Below, one piece after another: positions 12,012 to 23,376 of a DNA stretch of 64,000 nucleotides (positions are counted from its first letter, which is position 1; the number at the start of each line of letters is the position of its first letter). The stretch is taken from assembly GCA_036927565.1 (NCBI GenBank), contig JAYESD010000004.1, positions 165,017,697 through 165,081,696 on the forward strand, read 5' to 3'. The translations under genes and the position numbers were made by a program. Below the pieces are notes generated by a model. The model saw only the letters and a list, made by a program, of their open reading frames with translations, searched no databases and was not told the origin of the DNA. This DNA is from Tuctoria greenei (Eukaryota > Streptophyta > Magnoliopsida > Poales > Poaceae).

Positions 12012-13194
12012 TGTTGAGGTACGTCTTGAATCATCTTGCAGTTCAACACTTGCATCCTCATTGGTATTCTGAAGGGTATCATATTTATTCCAAAGGAAGG
12101 CAATGGAGTGAAGTAAACACTATTCTTATGATCAAGCTAGGGGATACTAAACAATTATCATGACAGGGGTAAGTTGATAATATTAGTGGTGTGACACACA
12201 CCTAAGCAATCTATTCTAAAGGTAAATGGGTCCTAATGGAGATTAGACTAAAAGTTGGTGAGTTGCTCCTACAATACATCTAATATACATATACATAACC
12301 TAGGTTATATACTAATGAGCATGTCAATGGTGAATCATTATGCTAAGTTGTTTAACACATCGGGCATGGGCTCACCACTAGCAATACTAGGACGACTCCC
12401 GCCAGGAGCCTGTTGTATAGCTGAACGAGGAGGATTACAAAGGACAGGAAGGTTTGTCACCACCTACTGCCTACCTCTTCAATCTCTGGGTCTATGAGAC
12501 ATCCAACGCTACTTATTTATCCTAGCACCATGCTAGCATATTAAGCAAATACCTTAGGAGCTACAACACAAGCCATCCTAAGGAAATGACTAACCTAAAC
12601 ATCATTGAACCGTGTTGATACATCTCATAAGTTGTTCATATTAACATGATCTTATCATAACTACTTAGACTATAGTGGGGGTTTATAGTGTTTATGATGA
12701 TAGTATAATGACATTAAGGCATAATAATAAAGACTATTCCTACCACATACATGGAATTCGCAATCAAATAAGAAACGCTTCATCCAATCATATGTATAAA
12801 GGAAGACTAAAGATAATATATTCATTATGCATAAAGTAACAAATACAAGAAGGAATACATGAGCCATACCTTTTCCAATTTGGGATTGGGTAGAGAGACT
12901 CCTTCTACTCCTTTCCCAATTTGGAGTTTGGACTGGAGACTCTCCTCTCTACAGTCTAACTCCTCTAAGGACTAAGAAAAGTAGTGTCTACAATAGAATG
13001 ATGCTCATGTGGTGTGTGTGAGAAGTGAGGGTAGGGGGTCCTATTTATAGCTGGAGAAGGGTTGGTTCCTACCACCAAAAGCGCACAAATCAGTCTTCAT
13101 CGTGATTAGAGCTCCACGGGGAGTCAGCACGTGGAAGTTGATCGAGTTTGGCGCAAATTCCACTTTGGCTGATTAGGACGCTCACTTCGGCAAA
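12012..13194 (-). repeat. Athila-like LTR, minus orientation, truncated in U3
   Basis: Plus-strand text from TGTTGAGGTACG at 12012 onward is the reverse complement of the LTR type at 62425-63928, including the GTGTGACACACACC box near 12190, the CCGCCAGGAGCCTG block near 12405 and a CTATTTATAGC TATA-like site near 13050. At 12000-12008 a degraded primer-binding site (minus strand GCTAGGCC) follows the LTR end. The far end stops near 13194 without the expected ~300 bp of U3; a 51-bp minisatellite begins there. This is a 5' LTR of the decayed minus-strand element. Confidence 0.7.
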
Positions 13195-13391
13195 TTATTT
13201 CTAAATTGCAATGTCATTGTGTTTGTTTATCTTTGAATTCCAATTATATCCCTAAATTGCAATATCATTGTGTTTGATTATCCCTGAATTCTAATTATAT
13301 CCCTAAATTGCAATGTCATTGCGTTTGTATATCCCTGAATTCCAATTACATCCCTGAATTGCAATGTCATTGCATTTGTTTATCCCTGCAA
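13195..13391. repeat. Minisatellite, 51-bp unit, about 3.8 copies
   Basis: The phrase CTAAATTGCAATGTCATTG (last copy CTGAATTGC) starts at 13201, 13252, 13303 and 13354, an exact 51-bp period, each followed by GTTTGTTTATCCCTGAATTC with a few substitutions. It lies at the broken edge of the minus-strand Athila-like LTR. Confidence 0.9.
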
Positions 13392-14884
13392 CAGACACTC
13401 ACGATAACTCTGCGCGTGAGTGGAAACGGACGCTCATGATGTTGTGCGAGTGGAAAAAGGGAGATGAGCACATGAGAGACGACCATAAAATAGGCGCGCC
13501 TCCGATTTTTTACCTCCGACAAAAGGGGGACGGGCAAATGAGGGACAAGCTTTATTAAGGCCCGTCGCCCATTTTGACCTCTGGCAAAAGGTAGACGAGC
13601 AAATGAGAGACTGCCATTATACATGCTCGGCTCCAATTTTTGACCTATTTTTAGCTCTCGCGCGCTCTCTGGCAAAAATTTTTGCGCAAAACTTACTCGC
13701 ACTCTCTTGACCTATGGGAGACGCTCAAATGAGAGACAGGTATTATAGAGACTCGTCTCCGAGTTTGGCTACTTGTATCTCTCACTTGCTCTCTTCCAAC
13801 GCTTGGCAAAAATTTTTAGCTCTCGCACGCTCTCTCGACCTAGAAACCGCAACCATGTCCTTTATGATGAGAACAATTTCTCTGCTGATGCTTTGCAGAT
13901 GCTCACCAACTACCTGTAATACAAGTAAGCTCGATTCTCCATTAACTAACATTTCCTGTGTTTATTACAATTCTATACAATTTTGTTCCTAAGCCTTCAG
14001 ATATTTGCTCCCTTATGTGACTGTTTAAGTGAATGTGACTGCAATTTGATAATGTTTTATATTATTTTAGTGATTTTATTGAATTTGAGGATGTCTCAGT
14101 TGGAGCATGAGAGGCTATGAAGGCTCATCGTTAATGTAGTCATTAATCGGGATAATTTTCATTACGATATACAGGATTAGATGATGACAGTTAAGATGTG
14201 CGTAATTAGTTACTTTGTAATTAGGATGGACATGGGGCATTCTTTGTGTAATTAGTATACTTTATAACAACGATTGACACTTTCTTAATATTTGGTTGGT
14301 CAGTATAATTTAAGGTGTGATCTTTTTGGCTATACATATGTTCATGTATGTGTATGTTGCTGACACTGGCATTGCAGCTGCCAAATTTTTGCTAGCTCCA
14401 GGATTCAGCCGACACCAGAATAATCAGGGGCGGGGGGCACCTAATAGGAGACCCCGCTTATAAACAATACTCGATGATCTATAACAAAGATCGTTTCGGA
14501 TTACCTATATAAAGGATATCAGCTTCCTTAAAGCCCGTCTCAGATCAGTCAACAAATCTACGATGCTCCGCCATAAATCCCATCTCGGATCAGTCAATAA
14601 ATTTGCGACGTGCTATATTAGAGCTTGTCTCGCATGCATGCTGATGGGCGACGAGCTAGTTGCCCATCTCCGATGACTCCGTACACGTCTGGTATGCCTT
14701 AAAGAAAAGAGACGCACTATATTTGAGCTTGTCTCGCACTTATGCTGATCAGCGATGCGCCCGATGCCCGTCTCTGATGACTACGTAATGCCAAACACGA
14801 CGACAGAGACTCACTATTTGTTCCTATCCGTTCTTTGTTCAGGCTCGTCTTGGATGAGACTTTCTCACTTAAGTGTGACCTAAG
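13392..14884. repeat. Degenerate repeats resembling CACTA transposon ends
   Basis: Two sets of divergent direct repeats. In 13463-13780 a 63-66-bp unit recurs at 13463, 13529, 13594 and 13720, built on GACGNGCAAATGAGAGAC followed by a CCCGTC/TCGTCTCC box and TTTTGACCT. In 14535-14830 a ~104-bp unit (starts 14607 and 14711) contains GAGCTTGTCTCGCA and CCGTCTCTGATGACT. Subterminal GTCTCYGATGACT repeats are typical of grass CACTA elements. I could not find convincing CACTA termini or a transposase, so the class is tentative. The 13714-13992 ORF is not supported. Confidence 0.45.
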
Positions 14885-15002
14885 ACAAATGCTTATTGTT
14901 GTAGAACTTGTGCAGGTTTTTCATGAAAACTGCACCATTCCTCGTTTGTAATTTCAAGACTCCCAAACCTCCTTTCTTTGGCCTACAATTTGATCAGTTC
15001 CA
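14885..15002 (-). pseudogene. LINE reverse-transcriptase C-terminal fragment
   Basis: The minus strand reads CRPKKGGLGVLKLQTRN then MKNLHKFYNN. This is the conserved segment after the reverse transcriptase of plant L1-type LINEs (CRPKxxGGLGVLxLxxxNxALLxKxLxKF). Only about 40 residues survive, with an upstream stop. It is a dead 5'-truncated or rearranged scrap with no visible poly(A) tail. Confidence 0.7.
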
Positions 15003-15114
15003 TGCTGCTAGTGGCGGCAACATTGCATATTGAGATCCGCACCTATTCAGAAAGAGCATTTACAAAATTTGTCAATTAGTTTAATAACTGTTGGTAAAGT
15101 ACATTGATTTAATG

Positions 15115-15450
15115 ATAGATATAATAATGAAGTAAGTGAAGGCCGAGTCAAAGCTTTGAGAGAAATTTAGAAAGAAAAATCGAAAATGGCAAATGTGTAC
15201 AATAGAAAGGTTAAGGAGAAATCATTTCAAGTTGAAGAATTAGTGTGGAAAACGATATTATGAATAGGAGCAAGGGATAAATTCTTTGAATATGATCACC
15301 TACCTAAGAGTACCATATATAATTATTAGTATTGTCCTTGGAAATTCATATTTTGTGGAGACATCGCAATGAGGGATTGTGAGGAAGACTCTTAATGGAA
15401 AATATTTGAAAATATATTATCCTAGTGTATGGCAAGGAGCATGATGTAAT
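15115..15450 (+). pseudogene. Retrotransposon integrase C-terminal remnant
   Basis: The frame from about 15133 reads EGRVKALREI, then a stop, NVYNRKVKEKSFQVEELVWK and, after a frame change, NGKYLKIYYPSVWQGA. These are the conserved tail motifs of a Ty3/gypsy integrase (AYNKxVxxKSFQxGDLVWK, then NGxxLKxYxPSxWQ). A purine run (TTTGAAGGGGGCAAGG, 15660-15675) lies 0.2 kb downstream and may be the polypurine tract of the same element. Several stops and at least one frameshift make it non-functional. It is oriented opposite to the Tat-like element that starts at 15845. Confidence 0.65.
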
Positions 15451-15844
15451 TGTTGGTCAATGTGAATCATTGTTTTGTCGAGCTGTGGGATTTGTGGGTT
15501 TGAAACTGATGATTAGTAGATAGGGTCAATTCATTGTCATATTGCTGTTGTATAATGTTTTTTGACACATGAAATTTTGCCTAAAAAATCGGGGACATGT
15601 GTTTGCTACAAAATTTTGTATGTGTTTTATTTGTAGAAAACTATATGTTCAACTATCATATTTGAAGGGGGCAAGGTGTGATGGTGATGGAATTCGTGCA
15701 CGGGATCTGCACGAAGAATGGAATTTATCAATTATCAGGATTGGCAATCATATATGGTAACTGTAAAGAGACAAAACATAATGGTGATTGATCCCATGAA
15801 GAGCATTTGCACCAAGGATAAATTGATAGATTTAGTAATTAAAG

Positions 15845-16765
15845 TGTGGGTGTTCATACCATCGATGAATTTTGATTTCATCGTGCGTTCATCCTCGAGG
15901 TGGCCTAGCTACATAGACATATTTCTTTATACTGGTTTGGGTAAGTGCCCTAAATCCAGTGTTGATATCCCACTCTTTGTTGACCGAAACAAGGAAATGA
16001 GGTTACAAGTTGCAAGCGATTGGTATCTGCACGCTATGTCGTGTTTGCATGTCTCTTTGAGTCTCTCCTTGCAAAGCTGGCGTTCGAGCTCCTGTTATAG
16101 GAAACACAGGCATGTCCTGTCTAATCACCCAATCTACCCCTGATCTCGTCATAAATGGGGCGGGGGTTACAATACCTTTTATCTCTATAGCGTGTCTTCT
16201 GGCGTGCCTCGGGGTGACGCCGGGTCACGAAGGTCGCTGCTGTACCTACCCCAGTCTTGCCGCTTGCCAGCGCCGTATTGCAACGCACACCTGCCTCAGT
16301 GCCAGATGGGATGGGATGTCGAAGGCATCAGAAGAGTTTGTAGCCTGTGTCAAGATGAGATAGAGCGTGGCTGCCCTTTCGGCAATGAAGGCGTCTACTC
16401 CGCCCACTTGCTCATTATATGCTGGAATCAGCTTTCGGCTCTCGAGCTTGGGCTCGGGAGGGGTTCCTTTCTGTGTATGCCCATCCCCGTGCTGAGCGGG
16501 ATGAGACAGGTATGGTGTTAGTGATCAATGTACTCTTGCTATGCGTGTGTGACCGTCCTTGCGACATTGAAGATATCTGTATCAACTCATGCCGTATGAA
16601 ATCCCGTTGCCTACCCTTCTCTCTAGCTTGAGATCGGGTGGGTTTGCTATTGACCTCGACGGTCAGGGCTCGAGCAGGTTTGTTGGATACGATCGAACAT
16701 CGTATCTCGTCATAGTTCAGTCACCAATCCATGATCTTTGATAGTCGGGGTACTGAACCCTGTTA
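15845..16765 (-). repeat. 3' LTR (left) of the Tat-type element
   Basis: Begins TGTGGGTGTTCATACC on the plus strand and aligns with 54161 onward (both contain GATTTCATCGTGC and TATACTGGTT, then a TGACGCC/GAGGCCGG block and CCTGCCAGCGCCGTATTGCAACGC-like text). The right end is placed at CCCTGTTA (16765), followed on the plus strand by GTTGCCCCTGAGCCTC, whose minus-strand reading is a purine-rich tract. The 141-, 83-, 109- and 70-residue ORFs across this LTR are not genes. Confidence 0.75.
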
Positions 16766-17739
16766 GTTGCCCCTGAGCCTCAGGGTGAGTAGTCTAGTAA
16801 GTCGAAGGCAGATGCAGCGCGTCATGTCTCCTGAGGAAAAGAAGACAAACACATGAGCTCATGGCCCACTTAAATTTTTCAAAACACATGATGTTTGGAA
16901 AAATCCACTCTGTGCCCAATCTTCGAGCCATTCGTGGCTTAGAGCGGCTGAGATGGTCCCTAATTTTCCTCGATGGTCGAATTCCCGAGCTCGGTGAGCT
17001 GTCTATCGGGTAAATACAATTAAAACCCCGTTGCTTTGTTTTGTAAGGATGAGTGGAACCAGTTATCCTATTTCAAAGGAATATCTTGGGTGAGCTTGAT
17101 GCCCACATTTCATTAAATTCTTCTCAGGACACTCGTGTAGATCCTAGCCCTTTGGGGCCTCGGGCGGCTCGGTGGTGACCCTTTATGGGGCTTCCGCGGA
17201 GTGACTGAGCTGGGACCCATATACAAACTTGGAGATATCGAGGGAGTTTGATTCCTCGAGTGCACCTCTAGAGGGCCATCTCGTGTCATCCATCCCTCGC
17301 TCCTAATCGCCTTGCGAGACCTAGGGACCCCGTGCGTCGGCCTTTGAACCCGGGACTCAATCGAACCCTAAATGTGGGAAGGAAAATTACCTTCCTTACC
17401 TCGTCCTGATGGGCCGGCATCATGGGAGTCTAGGGGGTGATGCATGACTCGACTTCCATGTCATAATGATTGCGGGTATCATGCATATTTTAAGTCAGGG
17501 TGGTTGCGCGTATTAAACCAGCACCAGTTACGAGGGCTCATGGGTAGTGACAACCTTTTTTGATCACATCAGTGCACCAATCGCAGTGTCGACTTTATAA
17601 GCTGCAACAACACATCCTTCAGTGCATAGTTCCCCCTCTGGCTTGTGTCCTCTGTCTCCCTTCTGCCGTCTCTGCACATTGCCTCCGAAAGACTTGGTGA
17701 GGCATGATTGAAGAAAAGGTACACAACGGCTCCATCTCC
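16766..17739 (-). mobile_element. Tat-type element, non-coding segment between LTR and antisense ORF
   Basis: GC-rich DNA with CTCGAG/GAGCTC-rich text (for example ATTCCCGAGCTCGGTGAGC near 16980). The first bases, GTTGCCCCTGAGCCTCAGGG, are the complement of the polypurine tract region. No ORF that I can support. Confidence 0.5.
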
Positions 17740-20700
17740 TTTCTTGGCTCATTGAGATGTCATTGTGGACGAAGTCCCACAATAGCTTGATCTTCGTCTC
17801 AATGCTCTTGGCAACGGGCTGTTGTCGGGACGGGACTACCACGCCATCCGCCTTGCTGTGGGGGAGTTTGTTCCCTATTCGGGCCCCATTGAGGTGGTGT
17901 CATTCCTCAGTTTCCACATGCGGGGATTGGGGTTTCCAGCTCACGCCTTCTTCCAAGGGCTCCTCTATGAGTACTAGTTGGAGCTCCATCACCTTGCTCC
18001 TTGCTTCGAACAACATCCTTCACATAACATTGTTCATCACCCTATGTGAGAAGTATCTGGTAATAGAACCGTACTTCAATAAGTGGTGGTACTATTTTCA
18101 GGTGTATGCTACGAGCAAAAGCTCGCTGCTCCCAAATGTTGGGGCCACCTGCATCTAGCTCTGCCAGCAACAACCGTGATACTTAGACCTTCAGCTGCGG
18201 TCACCACTCAAGTGTTGGCATCAAGTCTGGTTCAATATACTAAAGGTGGAGCCCGGCCTGCCGCCTTTCACTAGCAGGCCTTCGGTGTCTAAGGACTCCT
18301 GGTGTTGGGGTCCCAAAGAAGGAGATGGGCCAACTGAGGCCTCTCTTGACTAGGTGGAGTGAAGACTACTAGGCTCTTCGGCGAGGTCATCCTTTGCACC
18401 TTGATGGAGCAGAGGACCCAGCACATCCAGGTCCGAGCCCACCCGATGTGGCTCTACTCATGACCGAAAGACCCGACGAGGGAGTCACGCCCGGGCTCCT
18501 CATCAAATCTCTATTGGGGAATTCAAGACCTCATAGGAGCACTGTTTGTGGGTGACGTCGAGCCTCGGGTCATCCTACTGTCCGCGGACCAACCTTCTAC
18601 TTGATGGCTCGGCTGGCTTATGTGCTTCGTGAAGCTTCTAGAGGATAGGGATAAGAAGAGGCAAAGACCACCCGCACTGAGTCAGAGAAGAAGAAGAAGG
18701 ACGAGCATCAGGCTCATTTGCTAGAGCATCAGAAGGTGGTGCAAGCTGCGAAGGCAACCAATCGATTTCCCCAGAGACGTCGAACTCCTTTGGCTCGGAC
18801 TAACCCAACTCAAACGGATTGTCTTCACTGGTGGGTGCTGGTCGAAAGCAGGCAGCAAGGCCCGTCGTAGATCCGGCCTCAAAGAGTGTAAGGGCAAGCG
18901 CCAAAAAAGCCCTTCCCTCAGCACTCGAGCTGGACGCATGATCCTTCGAGGCTTTGGCCCCTCCTCGACTGATGGTGGTTTATGGCTCGAAGGCCCAACT
19001 CATGCTTTTGTTGGCCATGAGCGGCTTGTTTGCCACACCCGCGGTTCCTCAGCACGTCGAGATCTAGCCGACATCTGGCGGTGGGCCGACAACGTTTTCT
19101 GCCGCTCGCAGAGGTGATCGTCTTCCATTTTTGGATTTTGTTCCTTAAATGATTTTTTATGAGTGTCTTGTTTGAGGAGGTATGAACTTGGACTCGCTGC
19201 TATGGCCTAGGGCCCGAAGGAGGTGACCCATCCTCCTTCACCAAAAATAATTGTGGGGGAGCAGTTGTCCTATCCGCCATCTAAACTTTCAGGCATGGTG
19301 CCGGTCTGGCTCGCCGTCGGTGGGGTCATCCAAACGACCAGCTCGACGCTATCACTGCCTGCATGAGAGCAGTTGAGGTGGTGCCGTGGAGCATAGGTTT
19401 TACAGTGCACCTATCCCCAAGGGGCACGGTGATCGACATGGGGTCGTCACCATAAGAGGCCCCCCTTTCAGTTGAAGGAGGGAGCTTCCAGGTGGTGCCT
19501 TCAGAAGTTGTTGCAGTGCGAGTAGCAAAGGCACTCACCATGGAGGCCGATCAGGGCCAAGGCTTGGGATTCACCCCAAAGGTCCTGTTCCTTGTGGTTG
19601 AGGAGCCCACCGTGGAGGTCGACCAAGACTTGGGCTCGAGCATCGCTCTCGAGGCCCTAATAGTTGGAGTGTCCTGAGGCGTCAGTGGACCGAGGGCCAA
19701 GAGCCGAGCTCGGGGGCACAATGGAGCTCGTCGAGTGGGAGGGCATCTGATGACATCATCTATTCCTGCTCCAAGCTCGTCAATGCCTGGGCCAGCCTTG
19801 ATGATGCATTCAAGTGACCTCGAAGGACAGTTCCCAGTGGTCAGGGGTTTTCGTTGCTATTTTTTTGTGTTGTTCTTGTAAGTTTTGATGTGAACTCTTT
19901 CATAGAGGCTGGCCCAGTGGGCTGCTAAGAAGTCGTTGCTTCTTCGTGAAAGTGAACTCAGTTAGATCCTCGTGGAAGCTGGGCTAACTGAGATGCTGGC
20001 GGAGCTCGAGTGGGCTCGGGCAAATGTGGCGAGGGCCACTTGGGGGGGGGGGGGGGGGGGGATACGGCCTCAGTTGCATTGGTGGCAGAGTCGACCATCG
20101 AGCTTTGTAGGGCCCATGTCGAGGTCGAGATCGCTTGAGAAAACGTGGTACGTGTGGCCACGAAAGCTACAGCCAAAGCCGACGAGGCTCGGGTGATGTG
20201 AGATGTCATGCTCGTAATGCAGAGCTAGATCACAGTTAAGTTCCCTTCCATTCCTGTCCTTCCTCTTTTAGTGATACGTTGTCTTAACTGCTTTGGGGGC
20301 TCTTAGAGGTACAAGATCTGTGTTGGGGGAAGGGTCGAGGGCTAAGATGACGAACATAGGGGGGCTTAAAAATGTGGGGATGAGGGTCTGCAATGTAATC
20401 CTTTGGCATTCTCGAGGTACGACCAAGCTGGGCTCCTGCCTGCAGGAGCTTCCGCTCAGCTCCTTGCCGCGTAGAGGGAGGCGGTGGAAATTTGGGACAC
20501 ATCAGCAATGGACTACAGCTTGGTGCTGGGTCCAGCGGTGGCGACCACCTCCTAGGGTGAGGTTTTTATGGAGACTCGACTCCAAGATATCCGCCAATAG
20601 TTTCTAGTGCTCCAAACGAAGTTCCAGAGGCTCCAAGCTATCGGGCGCACGGTTTGCCGCTTGATGCTCGGAGACTCCTCGATGAAATTGCTCTGCACCC

Positions 20701-20975
20701 GGTTGGAGGTGGTTCCGGTCCGGTGAAAAATTCAGTTGGTGCCCATCGAGGCTACTATGGCCATCTGTGGAGCCTGGGTCACTCTGGCCATCGTGGTTTA
20801 TTAGTATGACAACATCAACCTCCAAGCCAAGGGGAGGGCTTTGCGACTGTTCGCCTGGATTAGGAGCTCAATAGGATCATCAATGGAGTCGAGCTTGTTG
20901 CATCCTCCTTGGTCAAGCTCGTCCCAGTCGAGGCCATCCTGGAGATGGTGGAGCAAGGATGAAGTCCCGCCTAGA
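17740..20975 (+). pseudogene. Antisense ORF (aORF) of the Tat element, Transposase_28-like
   Basis: Plus-strand frames at 17890-18110 carry GFPAHAFFQGLLYEY, LELHHLAP and, after a shift, CEKYLVIEPYFNKWWYYFQV. These are the hallmarks of the putative gypsy-type transposon domain (Pfam PF04195 in my recollection) encoded antisense to gag-pol in many grass Tat elements. Further on (19970-20200) there are Glu/Ala/Lys-rich pieces such as MLAELEWARANVA and TKATAKADEARVM that look like the coiled-coil C-terminal half usual for this ORF. The frame is broken many times. A run of 18 G at 20043-20060 lies inside. The protein's role is unknown in the family; no catalytic residues are established. Confidence 0.65.
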
Positions 20976-21439
20976 GTTGCCAGTGTAAAATCTTTTTGTT
21001 TTTCTTTGGAATGTAATGATGTGAAACTTTTGAAGGCTTTTGTTGATGAAAAAGTTTATTTATGATTTCATTTTTTCTTCTTCCCTGTGTCTCATTCGAA
21101 TTCTAGCTCTTATAACTTTTGCTGTTCTTAGCCATAAGTATGGACGAAGAGTGTACTTTAAAAGAATCATTTTGAGAGCGAGAACTCCAAAGCGTATAGC
21201 TGAGTTCCTATCAAGTTAGTAGCCCCCGAGTGTCATAGGACGATTGATTTGAGCCTTTCGTCATGGGGTTCTTGAGTTCGCAATGTCGAGCCTCGATTAT
21301 CGGTTCGGGTTCGGGGCCCTGACCAAGCTTGACCTCATGGTTGGTTTACTTTTGAGGTGAAGTAAACAAAAAAAAGATAAGAGGGGCAGGGAAGAAACAA
21401 CTTAGCTTCTTTTATTTTTGTAACATTCTTGGATTTACA
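20976..21439. mobile_element. Junction between antisense ORF and protease, polymerase genes missing
   Basis: About 0.46 kb that should hold several kilobases of reverse transcriptase, RNase H and integrase in an autonomous Tat element. I see none of those motifs on either strand. The text is T-rich (for example near 21040-21090) and could contain the antisense ORF 3' end on the plus strand. It marks an internal deletion or an inherited non-autonomous structure. Confidence 0.55.
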
Positions 21440-21763
21440 TTGTATGCGTGGAGCTCAGGACTTTTAACATAAAAATGCCTAAGGCGCTCTATGTTCCACT
21501 CATTGGGGAAGAGGTTGCTGTTGAAGTCAGCGACCTCAAAGGTGAGGATCTCCATGCAGAAGTTGGTCTCATCAACAACATGACGGGGAAGTCGATTTGC
21601 CTAAGTGGTATAGCCTGCCTACCAGGGATGACACCGTTGAAATGTGCATGAGTCGGATGGAGGAGGGAGCATGAACATCTCCATTGCTTCAAGGGTCTCA
21701 ACGTACAGGATGTTGAGGCCGCTGCCGTCGTCCATCAGCACCCTGCTCACTCATTTTGGTCCT
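21440..21763 (-). pseudogene. Aspartic protease fragment of the Tat-type element (distal part)
   Basis: Minus-strand translation from 21763 gives KMSRVLMDDGSGLNILYVET, the protease active-site region of grass Tat elements (KVLMDGGSGLNILYAETL), with the catalytic DGS represented as DGS in MDDGSG. It continues with HFNGVIPGRQAIPLRQIDFP, matching the following family motif (FHGIVPGxxAxPLGQIxLPV), after one frame change. The upstream half of the same protease lies at 31133-31412, separated by the Athila-like insertion. The enzyme would process gag-pol within particles. The fragment is non-functional. Confidence 0.75.
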
Positions 21764-23362
21764 TGTTGATATTTCCTATGCACTACTAACAATTCATCCC
21801 TAGCAGTGGTGCCAGAAATGCTTGTTGGTAGGTTTTAATTCTTAGATGAACGTCCGCAAGCGCACGAAAACTATTGATGTAGCATTTCCCCTTTAAGAGT
21901 ATTCCCAAAGGGTGTCATTTATATTTTCCCAATGGAAGGCTTGATGGAAGTAAAACAATCATCAAGTGAAAAGGCTAGGTTGGCCTAGGTAGGTTTCTAG
22001 CAAGGATGGATAAAGGTTAATCGAGGTAGTGTGACACACACAAGAGCATTCTATCATAAGGGGATAAATGTTGTAATAGAGGGACTAGGCTAAGAGTTAG
22101 GTAGATACTCCTACTATGCTTCTAATGTACATATACATATCCCAAGTTAGTTACTAATGATCATGTTAATTATGAATTCTCATGCTAAATGGATTAACAC
22201 ATCGGGCACGGGTTTACCCCTAGCAACAATAGGAGACTCCCGCCAAGAGCATGTGGCATAGCCGAACGTGGAGGATTACAAAGGACAGATAGGGATGTCA
22301 CCACCTACTCTATACCTCTTCAATCCGTGGATCTACAAGACATTCAACGCTACTCTCTATCCTAGCACCATGCTAGCATCTCAAGTAATACTTAAGAGCC
22401 TAAGCACAAGCCATACTAAGGCATTAAACTAAATAATCATTGAACCAATGTTAATTCATAGCAAAAGTGATTCATATTAACATAGTCGCGTCATAGCTAA
22501 TTAGACTATAGTGGAAGTTTATAGTGTTTATGATAATGTAAGGAGCATGGTATAGCACAATCATAAATACTATTCCTACAACATACATGGAATCCACAAT
22601 CAAACAAGAAACACTTCATCCAAGTATATGAACAATAGTAGACTAAAGATATCATCTTTATTATGAATAAAGTCACAAATACAAATAGTAATATGGGAGA
22701 CATACCTTTCCCAATTGGGACGAGACTCCTTCTACTCCTCTCCTACATGAACTATGGACTAGAGGCTCTCCTCTCTATAGCCTACACTCCTCTAAACCTA
22801 TGGAGAGTAGTGAATACAATTGATGAATACACATGTGGTGTGTGTTGAAGTAAGGGATGAGAGGTCCTATTTATAGCTTGGAGAAGGGTCGGTTCCCGCC
22901 ACAAAAGCGTGCGAATAAGTCACCCATGACTTCTTCAAGCCGGGAGGAGCCTACACGTGGAGTTTGACCAAGAAAGTTGCCAGGACCTAGTTGGCCGACT
23001 AGGGGAGGTCGACCGACCTAGTCTTGGCTCCTTTTGCGATGTGCTTCCTCCAAGTGATTGATAGGTGGGTCCCATTGACTGATATTGGTGCTACACCGTT
23101 GGATGGCCTCGGATACTTCTGTTTGTGGGCCACTTAATCCATGTGGTGCCACGTGACATCGCCTGATTGGCTGGAATGATATTTTATAGGATCCATCCCC
23201 TTGTTTTACTTCATTTCTGTATAGAATCCCTGCATGCACTACTTTCTCCAAGGACAAGTGGAAATAGGTTAAATAGAAAAGTGATGTGTGTAAGAAATGA
23301 CAATTCCTTCACATAATTGAGTTATATTGTTGGGTGAAATTGGTGTATAACAGCCGTCAACA
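21764..23362 (-). repeat. 3' LTR (left) of the Athila-like element
   Basis: 1599 bp, plus-strand TGTTGATATTTCC to GCCGTCAACA. Contains a CTATTTATAGC (TATA on the minus strand) near 22867 and a TTTATT block (AATAAA on the minus strand) near 22667, giving a plausible U3-R-U5 layout. The first 59 bp (21764-21822) are an extra terminal segment absent from the other Athila-family LTRs in the window. At 23159 the sequence CGCCTGATTGGCTGG is the empty site for the hAT element in the sister LTR. Confidence 0.85.
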
Positions 23363-23376
23363 AACTCCCCCAAGCT
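23363..23376 (-). other. Polypurine tract of the Athila-like element
   Basis: AACTCCCCCAAGCT on the plus strand is AGCTTGGGGGAGTT on the minus strand, directly before the 3' LTR start TGTTGACGG. Same tract as at 1216-1229. Confidence 0.75.

Noticed and set aside
15678..15844. Start of an LTR after the purine tract at 15660-15675
   Set aside because: TGTGATGGTG is a plausible start, but no matching copy or continuation was found to the right of the Tat element, so it is not annotated as an LTR.
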